Of a stretch of DNA of 64,000 nt, positions 25,984 through 34,878 are shown piece by piece. The position numbers were made by a program, and so were the translations under genes. Source of the stretch: Verrucomicrobiales bacterium (GTDB taxonomy: Bacteria; Verrucomicrobiota; Verrucomicrobiia; Verrucomicrobiales; DEV007); NCBI GenBank assembly GCA_029213005.1, contig JARGPI010000011.1:154984-218983 (forward strand), in the 5' to 3' direction. The notes under the pieces were generated by a model. That model saw nothing but the letters and a program-made list of their open reading frames with translations. It did not search any database and was not told the origin of the DNA. Each line of letters opens with the position of its first letter. Positions within the stretch are counted from its first letter, which is position 1.

Positions 25984-26892
25984 CTACCCGATTCCGAGTT
26001 CTTTGAGGTGTTGAGCAATCTGCTCCCGCTCAGCTTCGCGGAAGCGATGAAAGGGAGCTGCCATAAAATCGTCGCAGATGCCGAGGATCGACAGAGCACA
26101 CTTCAGTCCTTTGATAATCGCCGAACCATGTTGCCCGACATGATAGATCGATTCGGATAACTCCAGGACCCGGCGGCTCAGCTCACGGGTCTTTTCAAGA
26201 TCTCCGGCTTTCGCTGCTTTATAGAGATTGACATACAGGGAAGGGTACAAATTAGCCCCGCCGTTTACTCCTCCATGACCGCCCAGCAGCACGGTTTCCG
26301 CGAGAATTTCCTCCGGCCCGACAAGCAGTGACCAGTCGGGACGACGCTCCGCAGCGAGGTGTTGCATTTTCCGGAAGTAGGTAAGATCTCCGGAGCTGTC
26401 CTTGAGCCCGATGACCTTTTCGCAATCCATCGCCCACTCCACTACCATTCTGGAAAATGATACTTTAGTCAGCGAAGGCATATTGTAGAGCATCAGAGGA
26501 AGGGGCAGCTCGGGGACCAACTGTTCGATATATTCCCGCAACTCCGGTTGCCCCGCGGGAAAGTAAAAAGGAGCGGAGGTTACCACGGCATCAGCTCCAT
26601 ACCCGGCCGAGGCCTGTGCCAGGGCGACGGATTCGACAATCGAGGTATCAGTGATCCCGACCAGCACCGGAATTCGACCGTTCACCAACTGACAGGTTTT
26701 CTCCACCAGTTCGCGGCGGAGGCGGTAACTGAGGCTCGGCGCCTCCCCGGTGGTTCCGAGAACGAAGATACCACTCACGCCACCTTCGATCAGTCGGTCG
26801 ACGAGACGTTCCAGTCCTGCCACGTCGAGAGAATCCCGACCGGTTAAAGGGGTAATCATTGGCGGGACAATGCCCTGATAAGTTGGCTCCAT
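25984..26892 (-). CDS. Dihydrodipicolinate synthase/N-acetylneuraminate lyase family aldolase
   Basis: Class I aldolase of 302 residues using pyruvate through a Schiff base. Visible catalytic features: TTGE (47-50), Tyr136 in LMLYNMP and Lys164 in VIGLKDSSGD. The family includes DapA (lysine synthesis), NanA and several sugar-acid aldolases. The TTGEAPSLS motif here departs from the TTGESATL of typical DapA, so a sugar-acid aldolase or dehydratase is at least as likely; no lysine genes are adjacent. It is monocistronic, with its start in a repeat-rich divergent spacer shared with the acyltransferase gene. Confidence 0.85.
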   Translation of the reverse strand: MEPTYQGIVPPMITPLTGRDSLDVAGLERLVDRLIEGGVSGIFVLGTTGEAPSLSYRLRRELVEKTCQLVNGRIPVLVGITDTSIVESVALAQASAGYGADAVVTSAPFYFPAGQPELREYIEQLVPELPLPLMLYNMPSLTKVSFSRMVVEWAMDCEKVIGLKDSSGDLTYFRKMQHLAAERRPDWSLLVGPEEILAETVLLGGHGGVNGGANLYPSLYVNLYKAAKAGDLEKTRELSRRVLELSESIYHVGQHGSAIIKGLKCALSILGICDDFMAAPFHRFREAEREQIAQHLKELGIG

Positions 26893-26991
26893 TTGTCGTC
26901 ACTCGCATACGCTCGGAGAAATGTAAACTGCGCTTGTGCGGTTCCCGATTTTTTTGTGAGCAGTGGGTTATCCACAGGCAAGCCCCGCGAG

Positions 26992-27030
26992 GTAGAGGAA
27001 TCATTAAGGATTCTTCCCGCTTAGGTTCAG
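26992..27030 (+). repeat. GTAGAGG-family element, single copy
   Basis: Begins GTAGAGGAATCATTAAGGAT and continues with TTCCCGCTTAGGTTCAG, aligning with 6389-6428 over about 40 bp with several changes. It is in the same orientation as the left end of the 6389 element. No inverted partner is present here. Confidence 0.8.
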
Positions 27031-27065
27031 TCTAAACCCATGCGACTCGGACAGTCATTCGGAAA

Positions 27066-27142
27066 CTCTTGTTCTTGCTCCTGCTCTTGCTCTTGCTCCA
27101 GATGCGTTAGAACAAGAATAAGAGCAGGAGCAAGAACAAGAG
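27066..27142. repeat. Perfect 23-bp inverted repeat built from TTGCTC hexamers
   Basis: Left arm 27066-27088 and right arm 27120-27142 are exact reverse complements, separated by 31 bp. The arms are made of CTTGTT/CTTGCT/CCTGCT-type units related to the GAGCAA array at 63947. It would form a very stable hairpin in RNA or extruded DNA, with no T-run typical of a terminator. Confidence 0.93.
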
Positions 27143-27145
27143 ATT

Positions 27146-27186
27146 GATTGTACCCTGTACAAAATCAGACTGTACAGGGTACAATC
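27146..27186. repeat. TGTAC palindrome cluster, locus 2 (perfect 16-bp stem)
   Basis: GATTGTACCCTGTACA (27146-27161) and its exact reverse complement (27171-27186) surround a 9-base loop. It starts 3 bp after the preceding hexamer hairpin and ends 62 bp before the acyltransferase start. Confidence 0.93.
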
Positions 27187-27248
27187 ATCCCCTTTCGGTG
27201 CAAAGATTCCCTTTACTGGACGCCCGCCGCAGCTAGTTTTGCCGCGAT

Positions 27249-27887
27249 ATGGTTTATTGGATCATGAAAAATCTTTGCGGGATTTACGCAAAGACCTATC
27301 TCAACTACAAAGTTTATAACCGGGAACGCCTCCGCGGTCTGAACGATGGCGGCTATGTGGTGGCCTCAAATCACGTCAGTTTTCTGGATCCGCCGCTGGT
27401 GGGAATCGCTTTTCCGGAGAATATTTACTATTTCGCGCGCAAAACGCTCTTTGATAAACCCTTTGCCAGCTGGATGCTGCATCGGATGTGGGCCATCCCG
27501 GTCGATCAGGCGAGACCGGAGATGTCGACGCTGAAAAAGATCATCCAGCTGCTCAAAGACGGCGAAAAAGTGGTTATCTTCCCTGAGGGCGAGAGAACTT
27601 ACGACGGCAATCTCAAAGAAGTCGGCCAGTCCGGCGTGGGAATGATCGTGGAGAAATCGAAAGCAAAAGTGCTCCCGGTTCGCCTCTTCGGCCCCGAAAA
27701 AGCTCTGCCAAGGAACAGCAAAAAAGTCGTCAAGGTTCCCGTGACCATGGTTGTGGGCGAGCCGATGGATCTATCGGACCTGATCAACGACAAAACGATC
27801 GACAAGCGCACCAAATACGAGGCAATCACCGCCCGGATCATGGATGCGATTCGCGAAATCGAATGTCCTGAGGAGCGGAAAGTGTAG
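27249..27887 (+). CDS. plsC: 1-acyl-sn-glycerol-3-phosphate acyltransferase (PlsC family)
   Basis: Membrane-associated acyltransferase of 212 residues that makes phosphatidic acid from lysophosphatidic acid. The catalytic HX4D motif is NHVSFLD (41-47), and the acceptor motif is FPEGER (111-116) with FARKTLF and WAIPVDQ between them. Size is normal for PlsC. An alternative start is ATG 27264 (MKNLCG). The gene stands alone, and its promoter region must lie in or next to the two hairpins upstream, which may influence its expression. Confidence 0.9.
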   Translation: MVYWIMKNLCGIYAKTYLNYKVYNRERLRGLNDGGYVVASNHVSFLDPPLVGIAFPENIYYFARKTLFDKPFASWMLHRMWAIPVDQARPEMSTLKKIIQLLKDGEKVVIFPEGERTYDGNLKEVGQSGVGMIVEKSKAKVLPVRLFGPEKALPRNSKKVVKVPVTMVVGEPMDLSDLINDKTIDKRTKYEAITARIMDAIREIECPEERKV

Positions 27888-27898
27888 TCCGCCGGAAT

Positions 27899-28996
27899 TT
27901 ACCAGGTGTGCAATTTATCCGCTGACGAAATCCCGCCGATGTCATCGAGCAGGGCTGCCACTTTCGTTCTCCAGAGCGCGTAATCCGGTTCGCCACGGGG
28001 CGATGCGGTTTGGGGGAAAAAGATGTAGGAAACGGTCACATCGCTCACCGCGCGATTTCGGCCGTTGGCTTCCGGATTGATCCCGCGAGCAATTTTCAAA
28101 GACGCCTCGCCAACCTTATCTTTCGGGCCGGCATCGCCGAGAATGGCGGGGTAGATCTTATCTTTGTAGATCACAGCCGCATAATCACCCATGTGCGGCG
28201 ACCAGGGAGCACTCTTATTCACCCAGGGCGCCGGGAGCACCACAAACGGATCTTTGGTCGCCTCGAGATAACGACGCGCCTCCAGTCCACCGCGTGTTCC
28301 CGATCCCATTCCGCGCGATTTCAGCCGGTAGATCTGGCTGTCCACGGTGCTCAGAATCTCACGCCAAACGACCCCGGCGTCTCCCTTTTGCTTCTCCACC
28401 ACGGTCTCGCGAAAAGCCTGCAACTCTTTGATCGCACCCGGATAATACTCCAGAAACGGATTTGCCGGAACGGTGCTTTCGCGCGCCCAGGAATAAGAAG
28501 TCTCCGGCAGAAACCAGTCTGAAGTCCGCGCCAAATCATAGTCCCCAATCTTCGGGGAACGGCCGGGGTCGGATCCATCCGTCACCACATCCATGTCGCC
28601 CTGAACCCACAGCGCAATTCTACCCGTGTCGGGATGCTTAAGCCGGAGAACCGTCTCGCAGTCACAGAAATTGTGGTTCGTCGGGTAGCTTCCGCTTTTG
28701 AGAAGATACATCTTCCGATCGTAGAGTTCCTTATACCGGGACGACACCTCTGCGGTCTCGATCAGCTTGGTAAAATCCTTCAGAAGCACCGGCAAATTGG
28801 GATTGATTTTCGCCAGCTCCGTAGGCGACTGATTCGCTTTGGGACGGAGAATCTTCATCGTCTCAATGTAGTTTCCGCCGGACCGGATCTGAGAACTGTA
28901 TTTCAATCCTTCCTCAATTTCATAATTATTAGACTTAACCTGACTGAAACCCAGAATAGGCAGGAGCACGGCGATCGGAAAATAACAATGTTTCAT
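27899..28996 (-). CDS. GH75-like (chitosanase family) secreted protein
   Basis: Secreted protein of 365 residues (signal peptide about 1-18). The C-terminal region reads FVVLPAPW..., DYAAVIYKDKIYPAILGDAG..., VGEASLKIARGINPEANG, then VTVSYIFFP. The order GD, nine residues to GE-A-S, then VSYIFF matches the catalytic block of glycoside hydrolase family 75, fungal chitosanases; the Asp288 and Glu297 pair would be the acid and base. The N-terminal DxDG-like segment (GDMDVVTDGSD, about 133-143) also fits. If so, it would cut chitosan-like polymers. Recognition is by motif memory, and the substrate could differ. It converges with plsC and is divergent from the response regulator gene. Confidence 0.62.
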   Translation of the reverse strand: MKHCYFPIAVLLPILGFSQVKSNNYEIEEGLKYSSQIRSGGNYIETMKILRPKANQSPTELAKINPNLPVLLKDFTKLIETAEVSSRYKELYDRKMYLLKSGSYPTNHNFCDCETVLRLKHPDTGRIALWVQGDMDVVTDGSDPGRSPKIGDYDLARTSDWFLPETSYSWARESTVPANPFLEYYPGAIKELQAFRETVVEKQKGDAGVVWREILSTVDSQIYRLKSRGMGSGTRGGLEARRYLEATKDPFVVLPAPWVNKSAPWSPHMGDYAAVIYKDKIYPAILGDAGPKDKVGEASLKIARGINPEANGRNRAVSDVTVSYIFFPQTASPRGEPDYALWRTKVAALLDDIGGISSADKLHTW

Positions 28997-29216
28997 AGAA
29001 CGAAGGAGAGAAGACTCTCAAGCAATAACGTCGAAATTTGGATCTGAATAGAATCAAACGCCACCGTTTTCAAAGACGGATCGCCGCTTGACGAAGCTCA
29101 CCGACCAACTACGTGAACATGGTAAACTTTTTAATTATGATAATTTATTAAAACTGTGTTGAATAAATGAGTATCCTGTGAAAAAATGCGGAACCGATAT
29201 TCTTAGGTTTTGCGAT

Positions 29217-30137
29217 ATGACGACCCTTTATTCAGACGATCCCAGCGTCGAACTTTCCCCTGACGAACTGAGCCTGACTGAAGCCGGAATATTGGTTATT
29301 GATGAGGATCCCGCCTTCCAACTGGGGCTGAAAACCTTCCTCAAAGAATACGTCGGTTTTGAAAAAGTTTTCACCGCCCGAAACGGGAAAGACGCCATCG
29401 AGATGATCGAAAAGGAAGAGTCGATCGAGCTTTTAACGGTCGATTTTCAAATGCCGGTAATGGACGGCATTCAAATGCTGCAGCACCTCCAGAAAAGTGC
29501 GCCCCGACCACTCGGAGTGACCATGATCACCGGTTTTCCCTCGGATGAATTGAAGAAGCAGTTTGCCGAGCTGACGTCCTCGACCCTGCTCACCAACCAT
29601 TTTCTTTCCAAACCCGTCGAGTTCGAAAAACTCGAACCCGTCATTCTGGAATCCTACGAAGATCTGAGACGCTCCCGGATGCTGACCGAGACGATGACCG
29701 GCGGGGACGAGGAACAGGATGACTCCTCCCTCAGCGAGTTGAACGCGATGGCGCTCGCCGCTTCCAACCGCGAGTTACTGGCGAAGATTGATCGCCTCGA
29801 AGAGAAACTCGATCAAAATGCCAAGGCACTTCGGGACCTCGCCAAACCCCGTTTTTTCAGTTCTTTCATCGGCGAAATTTTGAAACTCCTGATCGCTGCG
29901 GCGATTGCCTACTTTGTCTGGCAGAGCGGGTTTCTGAGCAAGCTGCAGGAGAAATTTAAATCAGTGCCCCACCCTGCGTCGGAAGTTGAAGCTCCCGCTT
30001 CGGCCCCGGCACCAATTGCCCCGGCCGATACCAAACCCTCCGACTCGAGCCCGGAAGTGACCGGGCCCGCTCCCGAAATCACGATCGATTCATTCGAGGA
30101 ACCGCTGCCCGAGACTGAACCGTTACAAAGCCAGTAG
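29217..30137 (+). CDS. Response regulator receiver with C-terminal membrane anchor
   Basis: 306 residues from ATG 29217 (a GTG at 29178 is the frame limit). A complete receiver domain (about 22-150) has the acidic pair Asp29 and Asp31, phospho-acceptor Asp76 in LLTVDFQMPVMDG, and Lys in FLSKPVEFEKL. It is followed by a helical coiled coil (about 180-212), a single membrane segment (LKLLIAAAIAYFVWQSG, about 222-240) and a Pro/Ala/Glu-rich tail (about 255-306). There is no DNA-binding or enzyme output domain. No histidine kinase is adjacent. The receiver would be held at the membrane, with the tail in the periplasm. Confidence 0.85.
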   Translation: MTTLYSDDPSVELSPDELSLTEAGILVIDEDPAFQLGLKTFLKEYVGFEKVFTARNGKDAIEMIEKEESIELLTVDFQMPVMDGIQMLQHLQKSAPRPLGVTMITGFPSDELKKQFAELTSSTLLTNHFLSKPVEFEKLEPVILESYEDLRRSRMLTETMTGGDEEQDDSSLSELNAMALAASNRELLAKIDRLEEKLDQNAKALRDLAKPRFFSSFIGEILKLLIAAAIAYFVWQSGFLSKLQEKFKSVPHPASEVEAPASAPAPIAPADTKPSDSSPEVTGPAPEITIDSFEEPLPETEPLQSQ

Positions 30138-30221
30138 GCATTTATAATCGTAAGCTGGAAAATTGGTGGCAGTCTGATTAAGGATTCGAAATCGTATCCT
30201 TTAATAAACCCAATTTTCACA

Positions 30222-30650
30222 ATGAGCGATCACACAGACGATAACCACCCCCACAACGATCAGGAGGAGCCTCAGGTCGAAAATGAAGCCTCTTCCGATG
30301 GCGGATCCGCGGTCCCTCCAAACAATCCAACAGAGGCACTGCGAGCTTTCAAAGATAAAGCGTCGGAAGCTTTCAAATCCGGCTCCAAAGATGCACGGGA
30401 ATCGTTCGAACAATCATTTCCCAAAGCCAAAGAGGAATTTTCCAAAGGAATCAATGATGCCTCCTATGCCATCGGCTATGCGGTATCATTCGGCACCACA
30501 TTAATCAAAGAATTCACTCCGGAAACGGTTAACGAAGGTTTCGAGAGAGGTCGACAAGCCGGGACCAGAGCCGCCGACGAAGTAATCCAACATCGTCGCG
30601 CGAACCACACCGGAGACACGCCTGAAGAACCGGATCCCGCCGGAGCCTGA
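30222..30650 (+). CDS. Hypothetical acidic protein
   Basis: 142 residues, not recognised. The N-terminus is acidic and disordered-looking (His/Asp/Glu/Pro-rich, 1-38), followed by an amphipathic helical region (about 40-105: FKDKASEAFKSGSKDARESFEQ) with a weakly hydrophobic stretch around 82-96, and a polar tail. Such Lys/Ala/Glu helices resemble small stress or envelope-associated proteins, but no motif supports a function. It lies 84 bp after the membrane-anchored response regulator and may be part of the same transcript; a hairpin terminator follows. Confidence 0.65.
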   Translation: MSDHTDDNHPHNDQEEPQVENEASSDGGSAVPPNNPTEALRAFKDKASEAFKSGSKDARESFEQSFPKAKEEFSKGINDASYAIGYAVSFGTTLIKEFTPETVNEGFERGRQAGTRAADEVIQHRRANHTGDTPEEPDPAGA

Positions 30651-30691
30651 TAAGCTTTCTTTAGTTAGAACAACAACGACAACAACAACCG

Positions 30692-30730
30692 AAAGGGACG
30701 CCCGGGCAGCAATGCCTCAGCGTCCCTTTT
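30692..30730 (+). terminator. Rho-independent terminator
   Basis: A 10-bp stem AAAGGGACGC / GCGTCCCTTT with an 18-base GC-rich loop region is followed by a short T run (total TTTT). It ends the response regulator/hypothetical transcript and lies in the convergent space before the glycosyltransferase gene. Confidence 0.75.
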
Positions 30731-30744
30731 GCGGTACCGTTGCC

Positions 30745-32007
30745 TCAACCCCCACCCTGGTCACCAGCGCGAATTCTCTCTCTGATGATCGCAGGCTTAA
30801 ACACCATCCACGTGAGGAGCAGCCCGAACAGACAGGTGATGAAAGGTTTCCACCAGATTTTTGTTATCTTATAGAAATCGCCATAGTTATCCGATCCGAG
30901 ACCTAGCGCAATCGCAACGAGCCCCCAGGCTATCCAGTCCTTTTTGCCATCGCGAAACATCATTGCCGCCATGATCCCAAGGTAGGGAGCCACTATCAAA
31001 TAGGAATTGGTTTCGGTCCGGGGATTAAAGATCATCAAATAGGTCATGGCGAAAGTCGTCGCCAGAAATGTAGCGGTTTTGAAAGGAAACCGACGGTAAC
31101 AAATATAGCTGACCGCTAGCGTCCCCAGAGCCGCAATCGTCCGGATCACAAACCAGAAATCAGAAGACAACTTCAGCCCGAAGGTGGAAAACATCGCTGA
31201 AATCTCGTCGAACTCATTCCAGCCGGGTTTGCTCGCGATCGTCAATTGCTCCACCATCAAACGCCACTGACGGATGGCGTATTCGAAATTCCAGTGGAGA
31301 AATCCAAGTGCCATAAAAATGACCAGCCCAATGATCGATCGCCCCCAGAGCGGACGATTCAGCGCAACGAGAAGCAGAAACGGCACCACTCCGAGCGGCT
31401 TCACCGCAATCCCGAGAATCAACCAGACGACCGACTCCGTCCATTTCCGATTCGCGAGCCGGGCGCAGGCTAACAATGTCGTCGCCGCAAGCAGTAGGTT
31501 AAACTGACCGTTCCCCGCGGCGGTGATTGTTGCCGGCACGGCGAGTAGGGAAGCGGGAAAAAATATCGAAAAGGTATCTTTTTTCTCGAAGAGAAGACAG
31601 ACATTCCAAATCGACCACCCTAGAAACAGCAGAGCAAAAATCCGGAAGAAAGCCTCCCCGAAACGCAGCGGTATCGTTTCTTTAAACTGCTCCTTAAACG
31701 GTCGCTGATTGAATTCCTGGAGCGGGTCCGGAAACTTCTGCCAGGCAAAGGGCGCATAGAGATAGGCCGATTGCGGGAAGTAGAGAAACCCCGCTCCCGA
31801 ACTGTCATATAGATCCTGCTGACTCCACCAGTTGAAAGAGGCGTTACTGTAGTGGTGGGTAATGTTTCGTTCTGTCGGACGGACAAAAGCGATAATGGCG
31901 ACGACCCCGGCAAAGAGGAGCCACAGCCTGACAGCGTATAACTTTGATCGATTGTTCCAAATGATGTCGCGGCAGAAATTAACCAGCTTCATCATTCCTT
32001 TCAGCAT
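30745..32007 (-). CDS. GT87-type integral membrane glycosyltransferase
   Basis: 420 residues with about nine or ten membrane segments. The motif [13 protein letters not shown] early in the chain and the overall layout fit glycosyltransferase family 87 (DUF2029), polyprenol-phosphate-dependent mannosyltransferase-like enzymes that work on the outer face of the inner membrane. The acidic residue after the first segment in [14 protein letters not shown] would be the catalytic region. ATG 32007, 31995 and 31992 are all possible starts; all overlap the end of queH by 14-29 bp, so the genes are coupled. The acceptor is unknown. Confidence 0.8.
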   Translation of the reverse strand: MLKGMMKLVNFCRDIIWNNRSKLYAVRLWLLFAGVVAIIAFVRPTERNITHHYSNASFNWWSQQDLYDSSGAGFLYFPQSAYLYAPFAWQKFPDPLQEFNQRPFKEQFKETIPLRFGEAFFRIFALLFLGWSIWNVCLLFEKKDTFSIFFPASLLAVPATITAAGNGQFNLLLAATTLLACARLANRKWTESVVWLILGIAVKPLGVVPFLLLVALNRPLWGRSIIGLVIFMALGFLHWNFEYAIRQWRLMVEQLTIASKPGWNEFDEISAMFSTFGLKLSSDFWFVIRTIAALGTLAVSYICYRRFPFKTATFLATTFAMTYLMIFNPRTETNSYLIVAPYLGIMAAMMFRDGKKDWIAWGLVAIALGLGSDNYGDFYKITKIWWKPFITCLFGLLLTWMVFKPAIIRERIRAGDQGGG

Positions 32008-32707
32008 CTTCGACTACCGCGTCCCGGCCGTAAAATTTCACGAGTCGCTTCACCTTCTGACGCCCCCGCTCTTCGCGTGACTGATTGGTATCCCGCAAGC
32101 TGTAGACGCAACCGCAGTACTCCTGCTGATAGAATTCCTCTTTCTTGGAGAGCTCGATCATTCGCTGGCTGCCGCCCTGCTTTCTCCAGTTGTAGGTCCA
32201 GTAGGACATTCCCTCGTGCCGCTGCGCAGACCGTTCCCCGCAACCGTTGATCTGGTCCATATTTTTCCACCGGGAAATTCCGAGGGTGCTGGAAATCAAA
32301 TTGAAGCCCCGTTTCGCCGCCTCATCAGCGGTCACGTCGAACCTCATATCGAAACAAGCCGTACAGCGAATCCCCCGCTCCGGTTCGTGTTCCATTCCTT
32401 TGGTGAGGTCGAACCAGTCGCGCACATTGTAGTCACCGTCGATGAACTCCATCCCGAGCTTCTGAGCGAAGCGGATATTTTCCTCTTTGCGCATCTCATA
32501 CTCATCCCGGGGATGGATATTCGGATTGTAGAAGAAAATGGTGGTTTCGATCTCCGAAGCCGCAAGCGCCTCCATAATCTCGACGGCACAGGGAGCACAG
32601 CACGAATGGAGAAACAGCTTTTTCTCGCCGTTCGGCGTCTCAAGCTTCGGTCTCTCAAAATTATCGGCTGAAAAGCGATTCGTATCGTTAGCTGGCTTTC
32701 GTTCCAT
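31979..32707 (-). CDS. queH: Epoxyqueuosine reductase QueH
   Basis: Catalyses the last step of queuosine synthesis in tRNA, reducing epoxyqueuosine. 242 residues of the QueH (DUF208) family, an alternative to QueG. The Cys residues that bind the Fe-S cluster and metal are visible: Cys36, Cys37 and Cys40 in HSCCAPC, then CTAC (about 125-128) and YCGC near 195-198. The motif [17 protein letters not shown] is also typical. The C-terminal 25 residues are an acidic/basic extension. It overlaps the glycosyltransferase gene, but the two functions are not obviously related. Confidence 0.93.
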   Translation of the reverse strand: MERKPANDTNRFSADNFERPKLETPNGEKKLFLHSCCAPCAVEIMEALAASEIETTIFFYNPNIHPRDEYEMRKEENIRFAQKLGMEFIDGDYNVRDWFDLTKGMEHEPERGIRCTACFDMRFDVTADEAAKRGFNLISSTLGISRWKNMDQINGCGERSAQRHEGMSYWTYNWRKQGGSQRMIELSKKEEFYQQEYCGCVYSLRDTNQSREERGRQKVKRLVKFYGRDAVVEDAERNDEAG

Positions 32708-32822
32708 GACTCACTAGTTCACGCCAATGGTAACGTCCCCGGCGTCACCTCTCAACCGCGAGTTTTTGCTTTTATCCTCCACCCATTTCGCTAGATTAAA
32801 CGAAACAGAACAGCCAATCGCC

Positions 32823-33092
32823 ATGCCCACGGTTTCTCTCTCACCCAACATTCGATCTCATGTCGATATTGAGACCTGCGAAGCATCAGGGTCCACCGTT
32901 CGGGAGGCGCTTGATTCCGTCATCGAAAAACACCCGCGACTCAAAAGTTACCTTTTCGACGATAACGGCACGGTTCGAAAACATATCGCGACCATCGTAA
33001 ACGGCGAGCCTGTCACCGACCGCGACCGACTTTCCGACCCCGTTTCCGAAACGGATGAAATTTTCGTTATGCAGGCACTTTCAGGTGGTTAG
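32823..33092 (+). CDS. MoaD/ThiS-like ubiquitin-fold protein
   Basis: 89 residues ending in the double Gly required for C-terminal adenylation and thiocarboxylate formation (ALSGG). The beta-grasp pattern is MPTVSLSPNIRSHVDI... VREALDSVIEKHPRLKSYLF... IATIVNGEPV. The ATG at 32823 is chosen over the frame limit at 32727. No moaE, moeB or thiG gene is near. It lies 28 bp before the Asp-box propeller gene on the same strand, so it probably serves a process shared with that protein rather than molybdopterin or thiamine synthesis. Confidence 0.85.
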   Translation: MPTVSLSPNIRSHVDIETCEASGSTVREALDSVIEKHPRLKSYLFDDNGTVRKHIATIVNGEPVTDRDRLSDPVSETDEIFVMQALSGG

Positions 33093-33120
33093 GCCCATCA
33101 AACGCCTCTATAAATAAGCA

Positions 33121-34233
33121 ATGAGTCACCGGTTTTACGTGGGAACCCGCAAAGGCCTCTTTTCCTTTGAAAAATCAGCTTCCGACTGGAAATGCACTGC
33201 GGAAAGTTTTCTCGGTTACCCGGTTCCCATGCTTCTTCCCGATCGCAGGGACGACTCGCTCCTCGTCGCGGTCGAACACGAACAATTCGGCTCCAAAATT
33301 CACCGGACCGAAGACAGCGGGAAATCGTGGACGGAACTCGATCCTCCCACCTATCCGGAAAAGCCCGCGGACGCCCCGAAAATTGTCGATCCGTGGCGGC
33401 AGGTCGAGGTTCCGTGGTCCCTGAAAAAAATCTGGAGCCTTGAAACAGGGGATCCCGAAAGCGGGGAAATCTGGTGCGGCACCATTCCGGGAGGCCTGTT
33501 CCGGTCGCCCGATCGCGGTTCCAGTTGGGAATTGATCGACTCGCTCTGGAACCAGCCCGACCGGGCAAAATGGTCCGGCGGAGGCTACGATTTCCCCGGA
33601 ATTCACTCCATTTGTGTCCATCCGGACGATCCGCAGAAAATCGCCGTCGGGATATCCTGCGGCGGAGTTTGGCGGAGCGCAGACGGGGGCAACAGCTGGA
33701 CTCAAAACGCCCACGGTATGGTCTACGATTTTGTTCCGGCCGAACAGGGCGGTGCCGAGCCCGACTCGCAGGATCCTCACCGGATGGTGCAGTGTCCCGG
33801 AGCCCCGGACCGGTTCTGGGTCCAGCATCACTGCTCCATTTATCGATCCGACAACGGAGCGGAAAGCTGGAACGAGGTGAAAGACGTGAAGCCCTCCGGA
33901 TTTGGCTTTGCGGTAGCGGTTCACCCCGAAGATCCCGATACCGCCTGGTTCGTCCCGGCGAAAAAAGATGAAATGCGATACCCGGTCGATGGCAAATTTG
34001 TCGTCAACCGAACCCGGGACGGAGGGAAAACCTTCGAAACCCTGTCGAGAGGTCTTCCAGAAGGCTCCGCCTATGACATTGTTTACCGCCATGCGCTCGA
34101 CATCGACCCCACCGGCGAACTGCTGGTGATGGCCTCCACCACAGGCTCCCTCTGGGTCAGCGAAGATCAGGGCGACAGCTGGACGCAACTCTCCGCTCAT
34201 CTTCCTCCCGTTTATGTCGTGAGATTCGGCTAA
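33121..34233 (+). CDS. Asp-box (sialidase/BNR-like) beta-propeller protein
   Basis: 370 residues with no signal peptide, so probably cytoplasmic. At least six Asp-box blades are visible, including IHRTEDSGKSWTEL, LFRSPDRGSSWELI, VWRSADGGNSWTQN, IYRSDNGAESWNEV and WVSEDQGDSWTQL, as in sialidases and the VPS10/YCF48 groups. Catalytic sialidase residues (Arg triad, Tyr/Glu) were not identified, so I do not call it an enzyme. It follows a MoaD-like gene by 28 bp and precedes engB by 45 bp. Confidence 0.85.
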   Translation: MSHRFYVGTRKGLFSFEKSASDWKCTAESFLGYPVPMLLPDRRDDSLLVAVEHEQFGSKIHRTEDSGKSWTELDPPTYPEKPADAPKIVDPWRQVEVPWSLKKIWSLETGDPESGEIWCGTIPGGLFRSPDRGSSWELIDSLWNQPDRAKWSGGGYDFPGIHSICVHPDDPQKIAVGISCGGVWRSADGGNSWTQNAHGMVYDFVPAEQGGAEPDSQDPHRMVQCPGAPDRFWVQHHCSIYRSDNGAESWNEVKDVKPSGFGFAVAVHPEDPDTAWFVPAKKDEMRYPVDGKFVVNRTRDGGKTFETLSRGLPEGSAYDIVYRHALDIDPTGELLVMASTTGSLWVSEDQGDSWTQLSAHLPPVYVVRFG

Positions 34234-34278
34234 ATCCCTGTCGCGATTTTCTGAAAGTGAGGTTGGTTGACCCAATCG

Positions 34279-34875
34279 ATGAAAATCAAATCAGCAGAAT
34301 TTGAAACCAGCGCCAAATCGCTGGAAACCTGTCCCGCTCCGGGCGTCCCGGAGTTGGCCTTTATTGGGCGTTCCAATGTCGGGAAATCCTCGCTGATCAA
34401 TATGCTGTCGGGTCGAAGGGGCCAGCTCGCGAAAGTGTCGAGTACTCCCGGTAAAACCCGCCTCATCAACTTTTTCAACATCGACCAGCAATGGCGTCTC
34501 GTCGATTTGCCGGGCTACGGTTACGCAAAAATCTCCAAAAAAGCGCGGATGATTTTTCGGGATTTCGTCTCCGAATACCTCACCAATCGCGAGAATTTGC
34601 TCGGCGTCTTTGTCCTCATCGACAGTCGCTTAACGCCCCAGGACATCGATTTGGACTACATTACCTGGCTCGGCGAAATCGAAGCACCCTTTGCCCTGAT
34701 CTTCACCAAAACGGATAAACTGAGCAAAACCGCCGCTCAAAAATCGGTCGATCGCTTTCTCGCCGCACTTAGCGAAAGAATCGAAGGCAGCCCCGACCAT
34801 TTCATTTCTTCATCAAAGAACGGCGAAGGAAAAAAAGAGATCCTCGGCTACATTGGCCACAATCTCTCAAGGTAA
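34279..34875 (+). CDS. engB: Ribosome assembly GTPase EngB (YihA/YsxC)
   Basis: Essential GTPase that helps large-subunit ribosome assembly. 198 residues. G1 is GRSNVGKSS, the switch II region is DLPGYGYAK, G4 TKTDK and G5-like SSSKNG. ATG 34279 is used; a TTG at 34267 extends by four codons without support. The size is typical for EngB. It is followed at once by a repeat cluster and the M48 peptidase gene. Confidence 0.95.
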   Translation: MKIKSAEFETSAKSLETCPAPGVPELAFIGRSNVGKSSLINMLSGRRGQLAKVSSTPGKTRLINFFNIDQQWRLVDLPGYGYAKISKKARMIFRDFVSEYLTNRENLLGVFVLIDSRLTPQDIDLDYITWLGEIEAPFALIFTKTDKLSKTAAQKSVDRFLAALSERIEGSPDHFISSSKNGEGKKEILGYIGHNLSR

Positions 34876-34878
34876 GTG

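Larger units (their letters stand above)
26893..27248. other. 356-bp repeat-rich spacer
   Basis: Divergent spacer between the dapA-like gene and the acyltransferase gene. It holds one GTAGAGG-family element (26992-27030), a long hexamer-based hairpin (27066-27142) and a TGTAC-palindrome hairpin (27146-27186), one after another. No gene is supported. Confidence 0.8.

Noticed and set aside
33175..34275. 366-residue open frame antisense to the Asp-box propeller gene
   Set aside because: Gly/Phe/Arg-rich composition without motifs, fully inside a better supported gene.
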